This document shows, piece after piece, positions 54,437 through 64,000 of a stretch of 64,000 bases of DNA. The notes beneath the pieces were generated by a model that saw only the letters and a program-made list of their open reading frames with translations, was not told the DNA's origin and made no database searches. Source of the DNA: an uncultured Psychrosphaera sp. (lineage in GTDB: Bacteria > Pseudomonadota > Gammaproteobacteria > Enterobacterales > Alteromonadaceae); the NCBI RefSeq assembly GCF_947500655.1, contig NZ_CANMSK010000009.1, forward strand, positions 1 to 64,000, in the 5' to 3' direction. Each line of letters begins with the position of its first letter. Position 1 is the stretch's first letter. Position numbers and translations under genes: made by a program.

Positions 54437-55609
54437 ATGACTCAAGCATTCACAGGTAACGCGTCTTATTTAAACAATGGCAACGACTTAATTGTTGTAC
54501 TAGGTCATGGGCAACTTGCCCGTATGATGTACTTAGGTGCAACACAATTAGGATTAAATATTATCGCGGTTGACCCAAACGATAGAGTTTGTGTAAATGC
54601 GGTAGATAAAACTGTGTTAGATATCAGCATTGAGCAAGCATTTTCAGCCTGTAAAGCGATTACCTCTGAGTTTGAGCATTTACCAAAAGACTTGGTTAAA
54701 CAAGCTCAAGATAGCGGAAAGTTTAAACCTAATGCAGCTGCGATTGCCGCAGGTGCAGACCGTATTGTTGAAAAGACTTTATTAGAGAAGTTAAGTATTC
54801 CAAATTGCACACACCAAATTATAAATAGTGTTAGCGATTTAAAAAATGCTTATGATAATTTAGGCCCTAAGTTAATTTTAAAAACTAGCCGTGATGGATA
54901 TGACGGTTACGGCCAGTGGCGGATATTTTCAACTGAACAACTAACACAAGTCTGTGCTGATTTAGCCGATTTTGATTTTGCCTTTATGCCATTAGTTGCA
55001 GAGCAATGCATACAGTTTGAACGTGAGATTTCATTATTAGGTGTTACCGATATAAACGGCGAGCATAAATACTATCCGTTAACTGAAAACCATCATGCTG
55101 ACGGGCAACTTGTTTTGTCATTAGCGCCAGCACCAAATTTAACGCCTGAGTTACAACAACGAGCAGAAGCGATTCATCAAGCCATTGCAAACGAGTTAGA
55201 TTATTGTGGTTTGTTGGCTATAGAATTGTTCCAAACAGGCGAACAATTACTGGTAAATGAAATTGCTCCAAGAGTGCATAATTCAGGTCATTGGACCCAA
55301 CAAGGCTGTGCAGCTAGTCAGTTTGAAAACCATATAAGAGCGGTAGCAGGTTTACCTTTAGGTGATACCTCAGCGCAGCATTTAGTCGCTATGGTTAACT
55401 ATGTTGGTGAGCCAAAACCAAGCACTGACATAATGAAGTTAGCCAATACGCATTTGCACTGGTACGATAAAAGCGTTCGACCAAAACGAAAAATGGGACA
55501 CATCAATTTAGTGGCTGATAACAACCAAGCGTTGCAAAAGCTGATTGGTCAAGTACATGATTTATTGCCAAAGTCGTTAGCTAAAAATTTGGCTGAAATA
55601 AAAGAATAA
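54437..55609 (+). CDS. purK: N5-carboxyaminoimidazole ribonucleotide synthase
   Basis: A 390-residue ATP-grasp enzyme that joins bicarbonate to AIR using ATP, giving N5-CAIR for PurE. The N-terminal Rossmann-like part shows 'VLGHGQLARMMYLGATQLG' (about residue 21) and 'ITSEFEHLP'. The ATP-grasp domain has 'LKTSRDGYDGYGQ', 'EREISLLGV' and 'NEIAPRVHNSGHWT'. About 12 extra residues precede the usual start of the family; an internal start is not obvious. Length is slightly over E. coli PurK (355). Confidence 0.96.
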   Translation: MTQAFTGNASYLNNGNDLIVVLGHGQLARMMYLGATQLGLNIIAVDPNDRVCVNAVDKTVLDISIEQAFSACKAITSEFEHLPKDLVKQAQDSGKFKPNAAAIAAGADRIVEKTLLEKLSIPNCTHQIINSVSDLKNAYDNLGPKLILKTSRDGYDGYGQWRIFSTEQLTQVCADLADFDFAFMPLVAEQCIQFEREISLLGVTDINGEHKYYPLTENHHADGQLVLSLAPAPNLTPELQQRAEAIHQAIANELDYCGLLAIELFQTGEQLLVNEIAPRVHNSGHWTQQGCAASQFENHIRAVAGLPLGDTSAQHLVAMVNYVGEPKPSTDIMKLANTHLHWYDKSVRPKRKMGHINLVADNNQALQKLIGQVHDLLPKSLAKNLAEIKE

Positions 55610-55614
55610 AATAT

Positions 55615-55641
55615 AAAGCTCTGACTATCAGGGCTTTTTTT
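55615..55641 (+). terminator. terminator after purEK
   Basis: AAAGCTCTG (55615-55623) and CAGGGCTTT (55629-55637) with one G-U pair, then a T-run. Confidence 0.82.
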
Positions 55642-55814
55642 ATACCTGTTTCCAGTGCGCAATACGGTTTTATCTTAATTAGATTTACAAATAGCGATTC
55701 AAATTTATACTCACAGTCACATCCGATCAGTGAGTAAAGTGGATAACAAAACTATTTATAATAAATTCAAACAATTATACTGTTTCAAATAGGCTCTTAA
55801 TTAGGAATACATAG

Positions 55815-56435
55815 ATGAAAAAAATACTAAAAGGTTTAAAGAAATTTCAAACCTTAATCTATCCATTACACCAAACTCGTTTTGAAGAGTTAGCAGAAAA
55901 TCAAGATCCTGACGTTTTATTTATTACTTGCTCAGACTCAAGAGTTGATCCTAACTTAATCACTCAAATGGATCCGGGGGAATTATTTATATGTCGTAAT
56001 GCTGGCAATATCATCCCTCCTCATTCTAATGAAACCGGTGGTATGACAGCATCCATTGAATATGCAGTCTCAGTGTTAAATGTGAAAAACATTATTATTT
56101 GTGGCCACAGTCACTGTGGTGCAATGAAAGCAGCTATGCATCCAGAAAAAGTGAAAAACTTACCCCACGTAAAAGTATGGATAGATCACGTTAGAGCCGC
56201 GAAAGAGTCTGTTGAATTTTCGCATAAGTGCCAACCATCAGGTTTGGACGATTCACATTTAGATGAGCTAACAAAACAAAACATAGTATTACAATTACAT
56301 CACTTAAAAACCCACCCTTCTGTGTTCTCAAAGCTTAATTCTGGTCAATTAAACCTGCACGGTTGGATTTATAATATAAAAACAGGTGTTGTTGAGTCTT
56401 ATAACGAAGAAACAAAAAGCTTTTCTGAGTTATAA
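55815..56435 (+). CDS. beta-class carbonic anhydrase
   Basis: A 206-residue zinc enzyme interconverting CO2 and bicarbonate. The zinc ligands are in 'TCSDSRVDP' (Cys near residue 39, with the Asp-Arg dyad) and 'GHSHCGAM' (His and Cys near residues 98-101). 'CRNAGNIIPP' is also conserved. No signal peptide, so cytosolic. It lies 205 bp after purK, whose enzyme consumes bicarbonate; the terminator between them argues against co-transcription. Has its own ribosome site AGGAA and terminator. Confidence 0.95.
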   Translation: MKKILKGLKKFQTLIYPLHQTRFEELAENQDPDVLFITCSDSRVDPNLITQMDPGELFICRNAGNIIPPHSNETGGMTASIEYAVSVLNVKNIIICGHSHCGAMKAAMHPEKVKNLPHVKVWIDHVRAAKESVEFSHKCQPSGLDDSHLDELTKQNIVLQLHHLKTHPSVFSKLNSGQLNLHGWIYNIKTGVVESYNEETKSFSEL

Positions 56436-56465
56436 TCGCCATAAATCAATAATGTGATCTACTTA

Positions 56466-56499
56466 CGTTCAATAATCCAGAATTATTGAACGTTTTATT
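56466..56499 (+). terminator. terminator after carbonic anhydrase gene
   Basis: CGTTCAATAAT (56466-56476) and ATTATTGAACG (56482-56492) form an 11-bp perfect stem, then TTTTATTT. Confidence 0.85.
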
Positions 56500-56544
56500 T
56501 GGGTTATTTGCATAACATTTTCACACTTACTATGGCTTTATTAA

Positions 56545-57504
56545 ATGAACAAATCCCGCCTACACCCAAGAAATAGACACCAAGCCATAAATGGCGTGGC
56601 ATATGACTTTCTAATTTTATGCAAAGTAAATCCAGAACTTAGCCAATACGTTGGTGAAAACCAAGCTGGTAATCCAACCATAGACTTTGCTATTTCAGAT
56701 GCAGTTAAACAACTCAACAAGGCGTTATTGCTGCACTTTTATCAATTGCAGTTTTGGGATATTCCACCTCAGTATTTGTGCCCGCCTATTCCAGGCCGAG
56801 CCGATTACATTCATTATATTGCCGACTTATTAGCACAAAGCTTTAATGGTGAAATTCCAACAGGAAAACAAGTTAAAGGCTTAGATATAGGCACAGGCGC
56901 TAACTTAATTTATCCTATTATTGGTTCGTATGAATATAAGTGGAGTTTTGTTGGAACTGACATAGATCCAGTATCAATTAGCTGCGCTACCCAATTGTGT
57001 AAAGTAAATCCTAGGCTAACCAAAGCGATTAAACTGCGCAGCCAAGACAATGCCAATAACATATTCAAAGGCGTGATCAATAGCACCGACCAATTTACCT
57101 TCACTATGTGTAATCCCCCGTTTCATAAATCTGCTGAAGAAGCACTTAAAGGCAGTCAACGTAAACTGGATAACTTAGCAGCAACACGCAAAGGTAAATC
57201 TGAATCAACCGACAAACTGAATTTTGGCGGCCAAGCAAATGAATTATGGTGTGACGGTGGCGAAGTTGAGTTTATCTGTAAGATGGTGCGCGAAAGTACG
57301 CAATACGCGCAACAAGTCATGTGGTTCACCAGCTTAGTCTCTAAAAAAGACAATTTAGACATTATTCAAGCTGAACTAAAAAAAGCAAAAGCCAAACAAG
57401 TGAAAGTGGTTAATATGGGACAAGGCAATAAAATCAGCCGCTTTATTGCGTGGTCGTTCTTAACTCACGAAGAACAAAACCAGTGGTTTAATGTGAGTAC
57501 TTAA
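56545..57504 (+). CDS. rlmF: 23S rRNA (adenine(1618)-N6)-methyltransferase
   Basis: A 319-residue SAM-dependent enzyme methylating A1618 of 23S rRNA. The start 'NKSRLHPRNRHQ' is typical. The SAM-binding motif 'LDIGTGANLIYPI' is near residue 113, 'GTDIDPVSI' follows, and the N6-adenine catalytic motif NPPF lies near residue 192. 'LNFGGQANELWCDGGEVEF' is a family-specific stretch. Length agrees with E. coli RlmF (308). Convergent with yaaA, sharing a terminator. Confidence 0.95.
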   Translation: MNKSRLHPRNRHQAINGVAYDFLILCKVNPELSQYVGENQAGNPTIDFAISDAVKQLNKALLLHFYQLQFWDIPPQYLCPPIPGRADYIHYIADLLAQSFNGEIPTGKQVKGLDIGTGANLIYPIIGSYEYKWSFVGTDIDPVSISCATQLCKVNPRLTKAIKLRSQDNANNIFKGVINSTDQFTFTMCNPPFHKSAEEALKGSQRKLDNLAATRKGKSESTDKLNFGGQANELWCDGGEVEFICKMVRESTQYAQQVMWFTSLVSKKDNLDIIQAELKKAKAKQVKVVNMGQGNKISRFIAWSFLTHEEQNQWFNVST

Positions 57505-57540
57505 TTTTACTTATAAAACTCAATTTTAGATGTTAAAACA

Positions 57541-57569
57541 AAAAACGAACACACTAGATGTTCGTTTTT
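57541..57569. terminator. bidirectional terminator between rlmF and yaaA
   Basis: AAAAACGAACA (57541-57551) and TGTTCGTTTTT (57559-57569) form a perfect stem with A- and T-runs, serving both convergent genes. Confidence 0.9.
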
Positions 57570-57617
57570 ATCTATACAGATGTAACTGGAAAAGCTTACT
57601 CTTAATATAAGTTTTTA

Positions 57618-58394
57618 TTAATCTGCAATCCTACGGGTAAAACAAGGTTCATTTGGTTTAGATAAGTCAGCGTTGTACTGGTAATCAGCTAAATCGAATT
57701 TTAATAACTCCTCTAAGCTTTCCACTTTATTTTTCACTAAATACTGCACCATTAAACCACGAGCCTTTTTAGCAAAAAAACTAATGATCTTATATTGACC
57801 ATTTTTCCAATCTTTAAATACAGGCGTTATCAGCTGAGCATTAATTTGATTTTTCTTCACAGACTTAAAATACTCAGTAGAGGCTAAGTTAATGAGCATT
57901 TCAGATTTAGTCGCAGCAATTTGCTCGTTAAGTTTGTTGGTAATAATATCGCCCCAAAACTCATACAAGTTTTTACCACGAGAATTTTCTAACTTAGTGC
58001 CCATTTCCAAACGATAAGGTTGCATTAAATCCAGTGGTTTTAATAAACCATATAAACCAGATAAGATACGCAAGTGAGTTTGGCAATAATCAAAATCTTG
58101 TTGTGAAAAACTCTCGGCATCAATTCCGCTATACACATCGCCATTAAAAGCAAGTACCGCTTGTTTGGCGTTATCTGGTGTGAAGTTAGGCTGCCACTGG
58201 GTAAAACGCGCTGCATTTAACCCTGCTAACTTATCACTAATGTGCATCAAGTTAGATAAGTCCAATGGCGTTAATGTAACGCAGGTTTTCATTAACTCTT
58301 GTGCGTCATCCAATAACTCAGGCTGAGTGTAAGTTTCAATAACCGGAGGGGTTTCATAATCTAAATTTTTAGCAGGAGATATAACGTACAACAT
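57618..58394 (-). CDS. yaaA: peroxide-stress protein YaaA (DUF328)
   Basis: About 258 residues from the ATG at 58392-58394, which gives the family start '[16 protein letters not shown]'; 17 codons of open frame upstream are not conserved in kind. YaaA lowers intracellular free iron and guards DNA during hydrogen peroxide stress in E. coli, and it binds DNA. Further family marks are '[11 protein letters not shown]', '[24 protein letters not shown]' and '[12 protein letters not shown]'. Cytosolic. In E. coli it is in the OxyR regulon; no OxyR site is judged here. Confidence 0.95.
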   Translation of the reverse strand: MLYVISPAKNLDYETPPVIETYTQPELLDDAQELMKTCVTLTPLDLSNLMHISDKLAGLNAARFTQWQPNFTPDNAKQAVLAFNGDVYSGIDAESFSQQDFDYCQTHLRILSGLYGLLKPLDLMQPYRLEMGTKLENSRGKNLYEFWGDIITNKLNEQIAATKSEMLINLASTEYFKSVKKNQINAQLITPVFKDWKNGQYKIISFFAKKARGLMVQYLVKNKVESLEELLKFDLADYQYNADLSKPNEPCFTRRIAD

Positions 58395-58538
58395 AATTAG
58401 TTTCTTAACTGAGTTAAAATAGTAGAGCCAGTTTAACAAAAACAATTAATTATGTTTACTCATTAAATAGATGTTCACAATCGATTTTATAAACTAACGA
58501 CTAAATAAAAAAGGGCGACAGAGTACTTAACCGCTGCT

Positions 58539-59012
58539 TTACCCTAAGGTCATCCACACGCCCATTAAACAAAGGGCAATCACCATGGTTTGTTTGGTTC
58601 TTAACGTCCAAAACCATTCTGGATAAATACGAGCTAAATTAGTTTTTAATTCTATTTGCCATAAAACCAGAAACAATAGCGCGGAGATAAACACGCCCGC
58701 TTTAGCGTCAATAAATAGGACTAACCAAGATAGAACAGCGACGAAGCCAGCGCCTAACATTAAGTTTTTACGGTTGAACACTAACGTCTCTTTTCCTAGC
58801 TGGATCAACAAAGCGGCTGACCAAACACTACCAGCGACAAAACTGACAATCACCACACTGTATAATCTAAGTATATTTAATACATCAAGTTCAAGGCTAG
58901 TAACCGGGAACCAAATTAACAACGTACAGGCGATAAAAGGTAAAATGGCACACCAACTCATAAAATTAATAGTTGGTTTTAGCGATGCTGAGAAGTATTG
59001 GTTATTAGTCAT
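58539..59012 (-). CDS. DUF3429 family inner-membrane protein
   Basis: About 157 residues from the ATG at 59010-59012 (MTNNQYFSASLKP), chosen since AGGTGA lies about ten bases before it; the frame remains open to 59114. Five hydrophobic segments are visible (about 20-35, 50-68, 86-103, 105-122, 140-156). The order fits the DUF3429 family ('LRLYSVVIVSFVAGSVW', 'ARIYPEWFWTLRTKQT'). Function unknown. It stands between yaaA and talB, with the usual opposite direction to talB. Confidence 0.75.
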   Translation of the reverse strand: MTNNQYFSASLKPTINFMSWCAILPFIACTLLIWFPVTSLELDVLNILRLYSVVIVSFVAGSVWSAALLIQLGKETLVFNRKNLMLGAGFVAVLSWLVLFIDAKAGVFISALLFLVLWQIELKTNLARIYPEWFWTLRTKQTMVIALCLMGVWMTLG

Positions 59013-59288
59013 AGATAAATCATCACCTAAATTCACAAAATAAAAGCTGTTTTTTGATATTGCCCAACACAATAAAGAGTTAAGATTGGATAGCAATAAA
59101 AATCGTAAATACAAAATAAATCATCGGAATTGAACTCATTCGAAATCATTTGTAACTTAGCTACAAATTACTGTTATTTATTCAGTATTTTCATCTGGAT
59201 CACTTCCAAGATGCACGCTATTGTAATAAAGTTACAGTATCTGGAGTGTAGGCTCTAAATCAACAGAATTATTATCGGAACTTATAAA

Positions 59289-60242
59289 ATGACAAGCATA
59301 TTAAAACAATTAAGAGAGCTGACAACAGTTGTTGCCGACACGGGCGAAATTGAAGCAATTAAGAAGTTTCAACCTGTTGACGCCACTACTAATCCATCTT
59401 TGCTATTAAAAGCAGCACAGCTACCTGAATATCAATCACTAATTGATGACTCTATTGCTTGGGCCAAAACACAATCTTCTGACCAAGCACAGCAAATTGA
59501 AGATGCTGGCGATAAATTATCAGTGCTTATTGGTAAAGAGATCAGCGCAGTTATCCCAGGTCGTATCTCAACTGAAGTTGATGCTCGTTTATCATTTAAT
59601 ACTGAAGCGACCATCAAAAAAGCGAAAAAGCTAATTGCCTTATATGAAGAAGCTGGCGTTTCTAAAGACCGCGTTTTAATTAAAGCTGCGTCTACTTGGG
59701 AAGGTATTAAAGCAGCTGAACAATTAGAAAAAGAAGGCATTCAGTGTAACTTAACTCTATTGTTTAGTTTTGCTCAAGCAAGAGCGTGTGCTGAAGCCGG
59801 CGTATTTTTAATCTCACCATTTGTTGGCCGTATTTTAGATTGGTATAAAGCCAATACTGATCAACAAGATTACACAGGCGAAACTGACCCAGGCGTTATT
59901 TCAGTTCGAAGTATTTACCAATATTACAAAGAGCATGGTTATAACACAGTTGTGATGGGCGCAAGTTTCCGTAATACAGACGAAATTATCGCGTTAGCTG
60001 GTTGTGACCGTTTAACGATTGCACCAGCATTACTAGACACATTAGATAATATGGAAGGCAAGTTAGACGCTAAATTAACTTTCTCTGGTGACGTTAAAGC
60101 CAAACCTGAATTAATGACTGAAGCTCAGTTCCGCTGGGAACATAACGAAGATCCAATGGCGACATTAAAATTAGCCGAAGGTATTAAAAACTTTGCTATA
60201 GACCAAGTAAAACTTGAAACCTTGCTAGTTAAAAAACTATAA
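59289..60242 (+). CDS. talB: transaldolase
   Basis: A 317-residue class I enzyme of the pentose phosphate pathway moving a dihydroxyacetone unit from sedoheptulose-7-phosphate to glyceraldehyde-3-phosphate. The Schiff-base Lys is in '[12 protein letters not shown]' near residue 132. '[13 protein letters not shown]', '[12 protein letters not shown]' and '[13 protein letters not shown]' are signatures of the TalB type. Length is identical to E. coli TalB (317). It is 141 bp upstream of pgi, joined or separated by a long-loop hairpin. The 6-phosphogluconate from the GH94-kinase fusion would feed into this pathway. Confidence 0.97.
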   Translation: MTSILKQLRELTTVVADTGEIEAIKKFQPVDATTNPSLLLKAAQLPEYQSLIDDSIAWAKTQSSDQAQQIEDAGDKLSVLIGKEISAVIPGRISTEVDARLSFNTEATIKKAKKLIALYEEAGVSKDRVLIKAASTWEGIKAAEQLEKEGIQCNLTLLFSFAQARACAEAGVFLISPFVGRILDWYKANTDQQDYTGETDPGVISVRSIYQYYKEHGYNTVVMGASFRNTDEIIALAGCDRLTIAPALLDTLDNMEGKLDAKLTFSGDVKAKPELMTEAQFRWEHNEDPMATLKLAEGIKNFAIDQVKLETLLVKKL

Positions 60243-60263
60243 ATTGTTCTATAACTTAATATT

Positions 60264-60320
60264 AAGTGGCACTGTTTATTTAGATTATGTATTTAAATTT
60301 TTTAACGGTGCCACTTTTTG
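60264..60320 (+). terminator. long-loop hairpin, possible terminator after talB
   Basis: AAGTGGCAC (60264-60272) pairs with GTGCCACTT (60308-60316) across a 35-base AT-rich loop, followed by TTTTG. The long loop makes it a weaker candidate; partial read-through to pgi is possible. Confidence 0.5.
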
Positions 60321-60383
60321 TTTCTGCAGTACCTGTACGACAATATCACTATTAACATCTGATTTATTTTGAGGAAATCAATA

Positions 60384-62012
60384 ATGACCGTTCAATCTTG
60401 GCAGTCTGTACAACAAGAATTTAACCGTTTAAAAGATGTACACATGCGAGACATGTTTGCACAAGATCCACAACGAGCTAGCAAATTCACCAAAAAAGCA
60501 TGTGACTTCACATTAGATTACTCAAAAAACAGAATTGATGAACAAGCATTATCCGCATTATTTCAGTTAGCCAAAGATCACAAATTAACTGAAAAACGTG
60601 ATGCTATGTTTGCTGGTGAAATCATCAACAAAACTGAGCACCGCGCCGTATTACATACCGCATTAAGACGTGACTCAAAAGACAGCATTTTAGTTGATAA
60701 CAAAAATGTGGTTAATGAAGTCTATACAACATTAAACAAGATGAAGCAGTTTGTTGCTGAAATTCATAATGGCACACGCACAGGTCGCACTGGCAAGAAA
60801 TTTACTGACGTAGTTGCAATTGGTATTGGCGGTTCATTTTTAGGCCCTAAAATTGTCACTGAGGCGTTAAAGCCGTATCAAAATCCAGAATTAAAAGTGC
60901 ATTTTGTTGCTAATGTAGATGCTCATCATATTGTTGATGTTTTAGCTAAATTGAATGCAGATACAACGCTGGTAGTGATGAGTTCAAAATCATTTACCAC
61001 ACAAGAAACCCTTAAAAATACAGAAACAACACGTGAATGGTTTTTAGCATCAGGTGCTAAATTTGAAGATATCGCTAAACACTTTATGTGCGTTTCAAGT
61101 AACACAGCCAAAGCAACTGAATTTGGTATTGACCCTGATAACATTTTTCCAATGTGGGATTGGGTTGGCGGCCGTTATTCTTTATGGTCAGCGATTGGTT
61201 TGCCAATTGCACTTTCTATTGGCTTTGATAACTTTGAACAAATATTATTAGGTGCTAGAGAAGTGGATGCCCATTTCTTATCGACTCCGCTGGAAGATAA
61301 CTTGCCAGTAATTATGGGCGTACTAGGTGTTTGGTACAGCAACTTTTTTGACTGCCAAAGCCATATTTTATTACCTTATTCTCATTACTTACGAGGTTTC
61401 CCTGCGTATGTTCAGCAGTTAGATATGGAATCCAATGGTAAGTCAGTTAACCAGCTAGATCAAAATATTGAATATAAAACCGGTCCAATTATTTGGGGCG
61501 GTGAAGGCACAAACGGTCAACATGCGTTTCATCAATTAATGCATCAAGGCAATACTATTATTCCTGCTGATTTCATTATGCCAATTAATCCAAACCATGA
61601 TGAAGTTGAACATCACCAAATGTTAGCGTCTAACTGTTTTGCCCAAACCCAAGCATTAATGCAAGGGCAAACTACAGCAGAAATTGAACAAGAGTTATTA
61701 GCAAAAGGCGTTGATAAACAAGAAGCGGTTCGTTTAGCCAAACATAAACGTATGCCGGGCAATCGTCCTTCCAATACCTTATTAATGGAAAAACTAACCC
61801 CTATTCAATTGGGTAGATTAATCGCCTTATACGAACATAAAGTGTTTGTTCAAGGGGTTATTTGGGACATAAACAGCTTTGATCAATGGGGTGTTGAATT
61901 GGGTAAAGTATTAGGTACTCAAGTATTGTCTGCTTTGCAAGAGACCGCACAGCCTGAATTAGATTCATCAACACAACAATTAGTAGACTTGTTTAAGCAA
62001 CAGATCTCCTAG
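60384..62012 (+). CDS. pgi: glucose-6-phosphate isomerase
   Basis: About 542 residues from the ATG at 60384, with GAGGAAA seven bases upstream; a TTG five codons earlier is unlikely. It interconverts glucose-6-phosphate and fructose-6-phosphate. Signatures are '[14 protein letters not shown]' near residue 150, '[16 protein letters not shown]' near 268, '[16 protein letters not shown]' near 378 (catalytic His) and a C-terminal Lys in 'HKVFVQG'. Size matches E. coli Pgi (549). Sits with talB in a sugar-phosphate pair. Confidence 0.97.
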   Translation: MTVQSWQSVQQEFNRLKDVHMRDMFAQDPQRASKFTKKACDFTLDYSKNRIDEQALSALFQLAKDHKLTEKRDAMFAGEIINKTEHRAVLHTALRRDSKDSILVDNKNVVNEVYTTLNKMKQFVAEIHNGTRTGRTGKKFTDVVAIGIGGSFLGPKIVTEALKPYQNPELKVHFVANVDAHHIVDVLAKLNADTTLVVMSSKSFTTQETLKNTETTREWFLASGAKFEDIAKHFMCVSSNTAKATEFGIDPDNIFPMWDWVGGRYSLWSAIGLPIALSIGFDNFEQILLGAREVDAHFLSTPLEDNLPVIMGVLGVWYSNFFDCQSHILLPYSHYLRGFPAYVQQLDMESNGKSVNQLDQNIEYKTGPIIWGGEGTNGQHAFHQLMHQGNTIIPADFIMPINPNHDEVEHHQMLASNCFAQTQALMQGQTTAEIEQELLAKGVDKQEAVRLAKHKRMPGNRPSNTLLMEKLTPIQLGRLIALYEHKVFVQGVIWDINSFDQWGVELGKVLGTQVLSALQETAQPELDSSTQQLVDLFKQQIS

Positions 62013-62040
62013 CGCTTGGGTGAATGAATTAGTGACACTA

Positions 62041-62067
62041 AAAGCGCTCAAATTTGAGCGCTTTTTG
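62041..62067 (+). terminator. terminator after pgi
   Basis: AAAAGCGCTCAAA followed directly by TTTGAGCGCTTTTT, a perfect 13-bp palindromic stem with T-run. Its AGCGCT core is not an operator: the flanks differ from the glucan-locus sites. Confidence 0.9.
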
Positions 62068-62161
62068 GTTTTATCTACTCTTAAACTTTTACTGTTAGCG
62101 TATGATTTTGAAATAAATTAAAACCTAATACCAATTGAATTAATCTGAAATAAGGACGCTT

Positions 62162-63136
62162 GTGAAACTACGCCATTTTATTGAGTTGTTAATTTTAGCG
62201 GCTATTTGGGGCGCTTCTTTTATGTTTATGCGAGTAGCTGCACCTGAGTTTGGTGCAACCGCACTCGCCAGTTACCGTATGGTATTTGCCGCCCTCACCT
62301 TATCTCCTATTTTATTTTATTACGTTTATAACAAGAACTGGCTGAGTCCACGCACAGCTCAAGCAGAAAATTTAAGTCTCACTGTTCCCCCTAGAAGTAC
62401 AAAAGTAATATTTGCTCATATCTTTATTATTGGCATTATCAGCGCGGCTATTCCCATGTACTTTTTTGCTTATGCCGCTACCAATTTAGATGCTGGGTTT
62501 TCTTCAATAATGAATGCAACTACGCCTTTGTGGGGCGCAGTTATTGGTGTGTTATTTTTTAATAACAGACTTTCTAAATTGGCTATTGTAGGTTTATTTT
62601 TAGGCTTCTTAGGTGTGTTTGTATTATCCATGGATAAACTGAGTTGGGACTTTACTGATCAAATTAAGGGAATACTCGCCATTATTTGCGCCACCAGCTT
62701 TTATGGACTTTCTGCCAATTACTCCAAACAGATGTTAACCGGCATTAAACCTTTGTTTATTGCCTCTGGTAGTTTATTTGGTAGCGCCTTGTTAATGTTA
62801 CCTATTTTAATTTACACCACGCCAAATGTAATGACTATCAGTCCACTTGCATGGTTAATGTTGATTGGCCTTAGTGTGGTAAGTACTGGTGTTGCTTATG
62901 TTTTATATTACCGGATCATAGAACATTCAGGGCCAACCAACGCCATGATGGTCACGTTTTTAATCCCTATTTTTGGAGTTTTGTTTGGTCATCTATTTTT
63001 GGATGAACAATTAAGTATAAATATTTTTTGGGGTGTTCTTTTAATATTAATCGGCGTGTCACTCACCACCGGAATTATAAACAGAAATCGAATCATGCGT
63101 GCTTCTAATACTCGCAGCATCGATATTGCTGATTGA
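62162..63136 (+). CDS. EamA/DMT-family transporter
   Basis: A 324-residue inner-membrane protein with ten hydrophobic segments in two EamA repeats, of the drug/metabolite transporter superfamily. Repeat 1 opens 'ELLILAAIWGASFMFMRVAAPEFG', and repeat 2 'GILAIICATSFYGLSANYSKQM'. A charged loop of about 30 residues (55-85) separates helices 2 and 3. Start is GTG at 62162 with AGGA nine bases before it. Exported substrate cannot be told; amino acids or metabolites are usual. Monocistronic. Confidence 0.88.
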   Translation: MKLRHFIELLILAAIWGASFMFMRVAAPEFGATALASYRMVFAALTLSPILFYYVYNKNWLSPRTAQAENLSLTVPPRSTKVIFAHIFIIGIISAAIPMYFFAYAATNLDAGFSSIMNATTPLWGAVIGVLFFNNRLSKLAIVGLFLGFLGVFVLSMDKLSWDFTDQIKGILAIICATSFYGLSANYSKQMLTGIKPLFIASGSLFGSALLMLPILIYTTPNVMTISPLAWLMLIGLSVVSTGVAYVLYYRIIEHSGPTNAMMVTFLIPIFGVLFGHLFLDEQLSINIFWGVLLILIGVSLTTGIINRNRIMRASNTRSIDIAD

Positions 63137-63388
63137 AACTCGACCCAAAATCCGTTTTAAAAAAGAATAGGGCTTAATTAAAAGACTGTTTGCTCAATTA
63201 AGTTTCAGTTTTTGTTCAATATTTTTACAAAAAAGTCATAAATAAATTTCACATTTAGGATAAATGTGATAAACAGTAGTTCGAGCAGAGAAAAAACTCT
63301 GCTGTAAAGGGTCTGTTATTCATTAGTGCTTAATTAACGGTAACATTCTTTAACAACAACATAATTATAAAAGTAAAAGGAGACCATG

Positions 63389-63568
63389 ATGGAAGGTCTA
63401 GCTGAAATACTTGAAACTACGCTTGAAACTAAAACTACCTCTAAAAAACGCCCTTCAAAAAGTAAGTGGCGCGAAATTGAATCGATTAAGGACAAATATC
63501 GACTAAGAGACGAATTAAATGGCATAGATCCCATGTCGGAATATGACTTTGAATCGTTAGAGTACTAA
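63389..63568 (+). CDS. small DUF3545-like protein
   Basis: A 59-residue cytosolic protein. Two ATGs stand in a row (63386 and 63389); the second is set six bases from AAAAGGAG, better than three for the first. The body is basic ('KRPSKSKWREIESIKDKYRLRDEL') and the tail acidic ('DPMSEYDFESLEY'). I recognise the W-R-E-I-E-x-[IL]-K-[DE] pattern of a short gammaproteobacterial family, DUF3545, without known role; the PA3496-like family is the alternative. Followed by a strong terminator, which supports a real short transcript. Confidence 0.72.
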   Translation: MEGLAEILETTLETKTTSKKRPSKSKWREIESIKDKYRLRDELNGIDPMSEYDFESLEY

Positions 63569-63584
63569 AAGTGATAAAGTAAAA

Positions 63585-63615
63585 AAAAAGCCTAATATTC
63601 GTATTAGGCTTTTTT
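63585..63615. terminator. bidirectional terminator with UUCG loop
   Basis: AAAAAGCCTAATA and TATTAGGCTTTTT pair around the stable tetraloop TTCG (63598-63601), with A- and T-runs on both sides. It serves the small DUF3545-like gene and, in reverse, ushA. Confidence 0.92.
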
Positions 63616-63660
63616 GTATCTGCAGTTCTAAGAACTAATTAATGCGAATTGGCATAATCG

Positions 63661-64000
63661 TTAATTTACTTCGTAGTCAGCTATATCTATTGGTGTATGC
63701 GCTTCAATGTATTGTTTTAATACTTCCGAGTCTGTTTTACTGCTAGGAGCATAATTTGGGTTATTAGTCAGTTGTGGGTAACCGTCACCACCTGAGGCAT
63801 TGTAACTATTAACACTCATACGGTAGGTTTTATCTAACTTGATGGCTTCGCCATTAATTTTTACATTACTAATTTGACCATCTTTCTTGGCAAAACTAAT
63901 ATTTTTATATTGTAAATATGCGCCTGAGTCCGGTGGAAATAATGCAACAACTGCAAAGTAATCCAGTACTTGCTGTCCACTTAAGTCGACATAAGCTATA
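63661..64000 (-). CDS. ushA: UshA-type 5'-nucleotidase / UDP-sugar hydrolase, C-terminal part
   Basis: Only the last 112 codons are in the window; the gene runs off the right edge. Translated on the minus strand, it contains 'YRMSVNSYNASGGDGYPQL', the conserved substrate-binding stretch of the 5'-nucleotidase C-terminal domain (S-x-N-A-S-G-G-D-G-Y). The frame ends at a TAA at 63661-63663. UshA is a periplasmic metal enzyme that breaks down UDP-sugars and nucleotides. The N-terminal metallophosphatase domain and signal peptide would be beyond 64000. Confidence 0.85.
   Translation of the reverse strand, partial: IAYVDLSGQQVLDYFAVVALFPPDSGAYLQYKNISFAKKDGQISNVKINGEAIKLDKTYRMSVNSYNASGGDGYPQLTNNPNYAPSSKTDSEVLKQYIEAHTPIDIADYEVN

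Noticed and set aside
62041..62067. AGCGCT-containing palindrome that resembles the glucan-locus operator core
   Set aside because: The long perfect stem with T-run directly after pgi is a terminator; the flanking bases do not match the operator.

Overview
The window looks like a chromosomal segment of a marine, AT-rich gammaproteobacterium of the Alteromonadales, most like the Colwelliaceae or a close relative. This is judged from housekeeping genes (RapA, RluA, RlmF, YaaA, HisIE, UshA), Gammaproteobacteria-restricted small families (DUF2310, DUF3429, DUF3545-like, SEC-C PBPRA1643-like) and the style of carbohydrate locus (TonB receptor with paired tryptophan-halogenase-like flavoproteins). 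I see no tRNA, rRNA, CRISPR array, transposase or prophage.

Layout. 1-1616 is an accessory edge: a lone HEPN/AbiU2-like gene lies between 11-bp inverted repeats, with an attC-like hairpin at its 3' side, so it may be an integron-type cassette. It is followed by about 500 bp of degenerate non-coding repeats. 1617-5069 holds a DUF2310 zinc-ribbon protein and a proS-hisIE pair. 5122-6231 is a fatty-acid desaturase.

6399-29948 is a beta-glucan / cello-oligosaccharide utilisation locus. One divergent arm encodes a GPH symporter, a GH94 phosphorylase fused to gluconokinase, and a CBM9-like secreted protein. The other arm encodes a TonB-dependent receptor and two halogenase-like flavoproteins. Then come a group IV ornithine/lysine decarboxylase, an operon of FHS-type sugar permease plus GH3 lipoprotein beta-glucosidase, a divergent GH1 beta-glucosidase, a second GPH symporter, a LacI-family regulator and a sugar-porter MFS protein. 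Palindromes of the form TGTAAGCGCTTACA, or close to it, occur upstream of each main transcription unit and mark a likely single LacI-type regulon. The GH94-gluconokinase fusion points to oxidised disaccharides (cellobionate-like): phosphorolysis would give glucose-1-phosphate plus gluconate, and the fused kinase would make 6-phosphogluconate. No endoglucanase or lytic monooxygenase is in the window, so this locus handles short oligosaccharides.

30199-45867 is mixed: CocE/NonD-type hydrolase; a group with CBS-domain protein, small exported protein, ZIP-like permease and CBS-GGDEF diguanylate cyclase; ETF:ubiquinone oxidoreductase; CDF metal exporter; DUF885 lipoprotein; a second FHS permease; PIN-PhoH protein; and a di-haem peroxidase with a chemoreceptor in one probable operon.

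46191-64000 is conserved core: rapA-rluA, an outer-membrane-type protein, a RecQ-family helicase, ybaK, a SEC-C protein, purEK, beta-carbonic anhydrase, rlmF, yaaA, DUF3429 membrane protein, talB, pgi, an EamA transporter, a DUF3545-like small protein and the 3' end of ushA running off the right edge. Several start sites are placed downstream of the longest reading frame because of Shine-Dalgarno position, family N-termini or signal peptides. All functional names rest on sequence reading alone; no database search was run.
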